Shown here piece after piece: positions 31,745-33,163 of a stretch of 33,163 nt of DNA. Origin of the DNA: Neobacillus rhizosphaerae (GTDB lineage Bacteria > Bacillota > Bacilli > Bacillales > Cytobacillaceae). The translations under genes and the position numbers were made by a program. How positions within the stretch are numbered: the first letter of the stretch is position 1; the number at the start of each line of letters is the position of its first letter. A model generated the notes under the pieces. The model ran no database searches. It saw only the letters and a list, made by a program, of their open reading frames with translations, and had not been told where the DNA came from. The DNA lies in NCBI RefSeq assembly GCF_937468385.1, contig NZ_CALBWS010000046.1:1-33163 (forward strand), read 5' to 3'.

Positions 31745-31786
31745 ATTCTATCACCTTTCTCTCCGAAAGAAATTGATTTATATCAA
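31745..31786 (-). promoter_or_regulatory. DUF2249 promoter with FNR box 3
   Basis: TTGAT-TTAT-ATCAA (31773-31786) is a perfect FNR site. On the minus strand TAGAAT (31750-31745) is a good -10, with no -35 (ATTTCT). The inferred start at 31738 places the box centre at -41.5, the class II activator position. Confidence 0.75.
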
Positions 31787-31980
31787 CTTGGCTTTAGATT
31801 TCCAGCCACTAAAAAAGAGCTCTAATCACTGTGGTTCCTGCTTTCCCTCTAAAAATCAGGGTGGCTTTTGCAAAATTGTAATTTCGAAAGCTTTGTGAAC
31901 ATTGGCGGCGAATCGATATATGCAGGAGCAAATGGTGATAAAATGAACAACTATAAGATAACAATGTAACGGAGTTGAAA
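31787..31980. other. intergenic stretch upstream of the secreted/anchored protein gene
   Basis: No gene is seen. A weak promoter candidate for the gene at 31981 is TTGTGA, 18 bases, TATATG (about 31893-31922). Confidence 0.3.
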
Positions 31981-32337
31981 ATGATGTTTAAAAAGATGTC
32001 GCTGATTGCTTCTCTGTTGTTTTTTCTATTAGGGACGAATGTTTTTGCCCAATCACATATAGAGGATTCTTCTAAAAAAGAAGGTTCAGTACTTCCACAA
32101 ACGCATCCACAAATTTCATCATCCTTAGTGATAACAGCTTCAAAGAATGAAGCACCACCAAAAGGTTCAGCAACGGATCAGTCCGATAAAGGTAGAAACC
32201 CTTCATCTTCACATACAAAAAAGGCTAATACAGTAAATCCTTCATTTAAAGACTACGTTGTACCGGTTACTGTAGGTCTAATAATCATCGTCGGCTTCGG
32301 AAGCTACTGGTTAATTTTTAGAAGGAAACAAGTCTAA
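31981..32337 (+). CDS. exported, C-terminally membrane-anchored protein of unknown function, 118 aa
   Basis: The product has an N-terminal signal peptide (residues about 1-24, ending NVFAQ), then a Ser/Lys/Pro-rich, low-complexity middle of about 65 residues that is probably disordered. It ends in a C-terminal hydrophobic helix (VPVTVGLIIIVGFGSYWLIF) and a basic tail RRKQV. That tail resembles sortase substrates but no LPxTG-type motif precedes it, so it is more likely a simple membrane anchor. I start at 31981, six bases after cggag; the TTG two codons earlier is less well placed. I know no family for it. Confidence 0.65.
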   Translation: MMFKKMSLIASLLFFLLGTNVFAQSHIEDSSKKEGSVLPQTHPQISSSLVITASKNEAPPKGSATDQSDKGRNPSSSHTKKANTVNPSFKDYVVPVTVGLIIIVGFGSYWLIFRRKQV

Positions 32338-32499
32338 AAGAGACTTCGCTAAACCTCTATCTCATCCAAACATCTAGTTCACCCAATTTACTTTTTTACT
32401 ATTTATATGAAAAATAGGGTTTTTGAAAATATCTTTTCTGGATGAGGATAATAGGTATTTAGAATGAAAATAGCACATTCATAAGAATGTACTATTCAG
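32338..32499. other. intergenic stretch with a hairpin
   Basis: There is no gene. AATAG-C-ACATTC (32469-32480) pairs with GAATGT-A-CTATT (32485-32496) with one mismatch and a four-base loop. It lies directly before the next stem-loop and may mark the edge of inserted mobile DNA. Confidence 0.35.
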
Positions 32500-32547
32500 A
32501 CTGTCGACAAATTCGAAGAATTTCGGGTTTAGCGACAGTTTTTTTTT
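32500..32547 (+). terminator. terminator-like stem-loop at the left edge of the mobile debris
   Basis: ACTGTCG (32500-32506) pairs with CGACAGT (32533-32539), with an inner AAATT/AATTT stem, followed by nine Ts. It can end the transcript from 31981, or block outside transcription into the transposase gene, as often found at insertion-sequence ends. Confidence 0.6.
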
Positions 32548-32570
32548 GTTTTGCTGCATTAAACTTGTCA

Positions 32571-32701
32571 GTTGATTTCCGTTCCAGGCGCTTCGCTTTC
32601 CGCGGGCGGTTCGGTGAGCCTCCTCGGCGCTTCCAGCGCCTGCGGGGTCTCCCCTGTCCCGTACTCCCGCAGGAGTCTTCGCGCCTTCCACTCCAATCAA
32701 C
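32571..32701. repeat. GC-rich Bacillus repeat element, complete copy
   Basis: This 131-base element is bounded by GTTGATT (32571-32577) and AATCAAC (32695-32701). Its G+C is far above its surroundings, and it contains nested inverted repeats around tgcggggtctcccc and cgcaggagt. The reverse complement resembles 33077 onward. It is non-coding; open frames crossing it are artefacts of its composition. Such MITE-like elements are widespread in Bacillaceae. Confidence 0.8.
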
Positions 32702-32766
32702 AGAGCGTTTTTCAATAAAGACCTTCAACTCAACTAATAAATAATAAAAAATAAGTGGTGAAATCA

Positions 32767-33036
32767 ATGTTTAATCCAAAAGAGTCTAGCCAAAGTGAAT
32801 ATGAATTGGTGTCTATTGATGAATTAGTTCCAGACGACCGCCTTCTTCGCATGATTGACAAATATATAGATTTTACATTTCTTCTAGAAAAAGTTCGTCC
32901 TTTTTATAGCGAGGATAATGGTCGCCCATCTCATCCCCTTATTCTTTTTAAAATGATGTTTATAGGGTATCTTTTTGGCATTCGTTCTGAAAGACAATTA
33001 GAAAAAGAAATTAAAATGAACATTGCCTACCGCTAG
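32767..33036 (+). pseudogene. IS1182-type transposase, N-terminal fragment
   Basis: The fragment reads about 89 residues from ATG 32767: a DUF772-type N-terminal domain with ELVPDDRLLRMIDKYIDF, NGRPSHPLILFKMMFIGYLFG and RSERQLEKEIKMNIAYR. In intact members the last motif continues into a WFLGL-type block and a DDE catalytic domain of a further 350 or so residues. Here a stop follows AYR directly and the downstream DNA is unrelated, so all catalytic residues are missing. The break lies about 40 bases before an inverted copy of the GC-rich repeat. Confidence 0.8.
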
Positions 33037-33076
33037 AAAAAGTGTGTTGCAATTCTTTAGGTTGATTTGCCACCCT

Positions 33077-33163
33077 GTTGATTGGAGCGGAGGGCACTCG
33101 ACTCCTGCGGGATAGAGAGGTCACGGGAGACCCCGCAGGCTCCAAAAGAGCCGAGGAGAAGGA
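33077..33163. repeat. GC-rich Bacillus repeat element, second copy, cut by window end
   Basis: Beginning GTTGATTGGAGCGGAGGGC, this copy follows the reverse complement of 32571-32701 (shared blocks gactcctgcggga, gagaccccgcaggc and gccgagga). It is therefore an inverted second copy, running off the window. Confidence 0.78.

Noticed and set aside
32479..32767. Long Arg/Pro/Gly-rich frames on both strands
   Set aside because: They are produced by the GC-rich repeat element, have no ribosome sites, and read through its inverted repeats.
1..33163. CRISPR array, tRNA, rRNA or prophage genes
   Set aside because: No regularly spaced direct repeats, tRNA-like cloverleaf or phage structural genes were seen on reading either strand.

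Overview
The window looks like a chromosomal segment of a low-GC, spore-forming soil Bacillaceae (Bacillus, Neobacillus or Mesobacillus type). The evidence is its content of Bacillus-type genes (lia operon, yetJ-, yhfW- and yfmL-like genes, mscL, ampS, efe operon, a DUF1360 protein), strong GGAGG-type ribosome binding sites, and the GC-rich dispersed repeats typical of these genomes. No rRNA, tRNA, CRISPR array or prophage is visible.

Layout. Bases 1-720 hold a terminator, a tiny SinI-like antirepressor gene and, upstream of it, a class I cyclic-di-GMP riboswitch aptamer, all on the minus strand. Bases 720-7040 carry metabolic and housekeeping genes: a PsuK-like sugar kinase, a tiny membrane protein, a DUF1992 protein, a small charged protein, hutH with a structured leader, and topB. 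Bases 7200-11520 run on the plus strand: an MFS transporter, another tiny membrane protein, aminopeptidase AmpS, MscL and a BI-1/YetJ channel. Bases 11518-15246 (minus) hold a long-form aromatic amino acid hydroxylase with an ECF sigma factor just upstream, and a SpoVB/YkvU-type flippase.

Bases 15330-19356 are a Fur-controlled iron uptake operon (efeO-efeB-efeU). Bases 19388-23053 are a cell-envelope stress operon (liaI-like, liaH, liaF, liaS, liaR). It is followed by a LysM-CAP secreted protein, a DUF1360 protein, two translationally coupled tiny membrane proteins, a YhfW-type FAD/Rieske oxidoreductase, a possible small ORF, an amidase, the YfmL-type RNA helicase and a DUF5658 membrane protein.

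The most notable part is 29793-31786. It contains an E. coli-like FNR regulator with an N-terminal cysteine cluster, a divergent flavodoxin plus CxxC/HMA mini-operon, and a convergent DUF2249 gene. Three FNR-type boxes (TTGAT-N4-ATCAA; two perfect, one 9/10) lie about 41.5 bases upstream of the start inferred from a -10 element for each of the three transcription units, and none of these promoters has a recognisable -35. The flavodoxin promoter also carries a Fur-like box. This reads as a compact oxygen- and iron-responsive regulon.

The right end (32500-33163) is mobile-element debris: the first 89 codons of an IS1182-type transposase lying between two inverted copies of a GC-rich Bacillus repeat.
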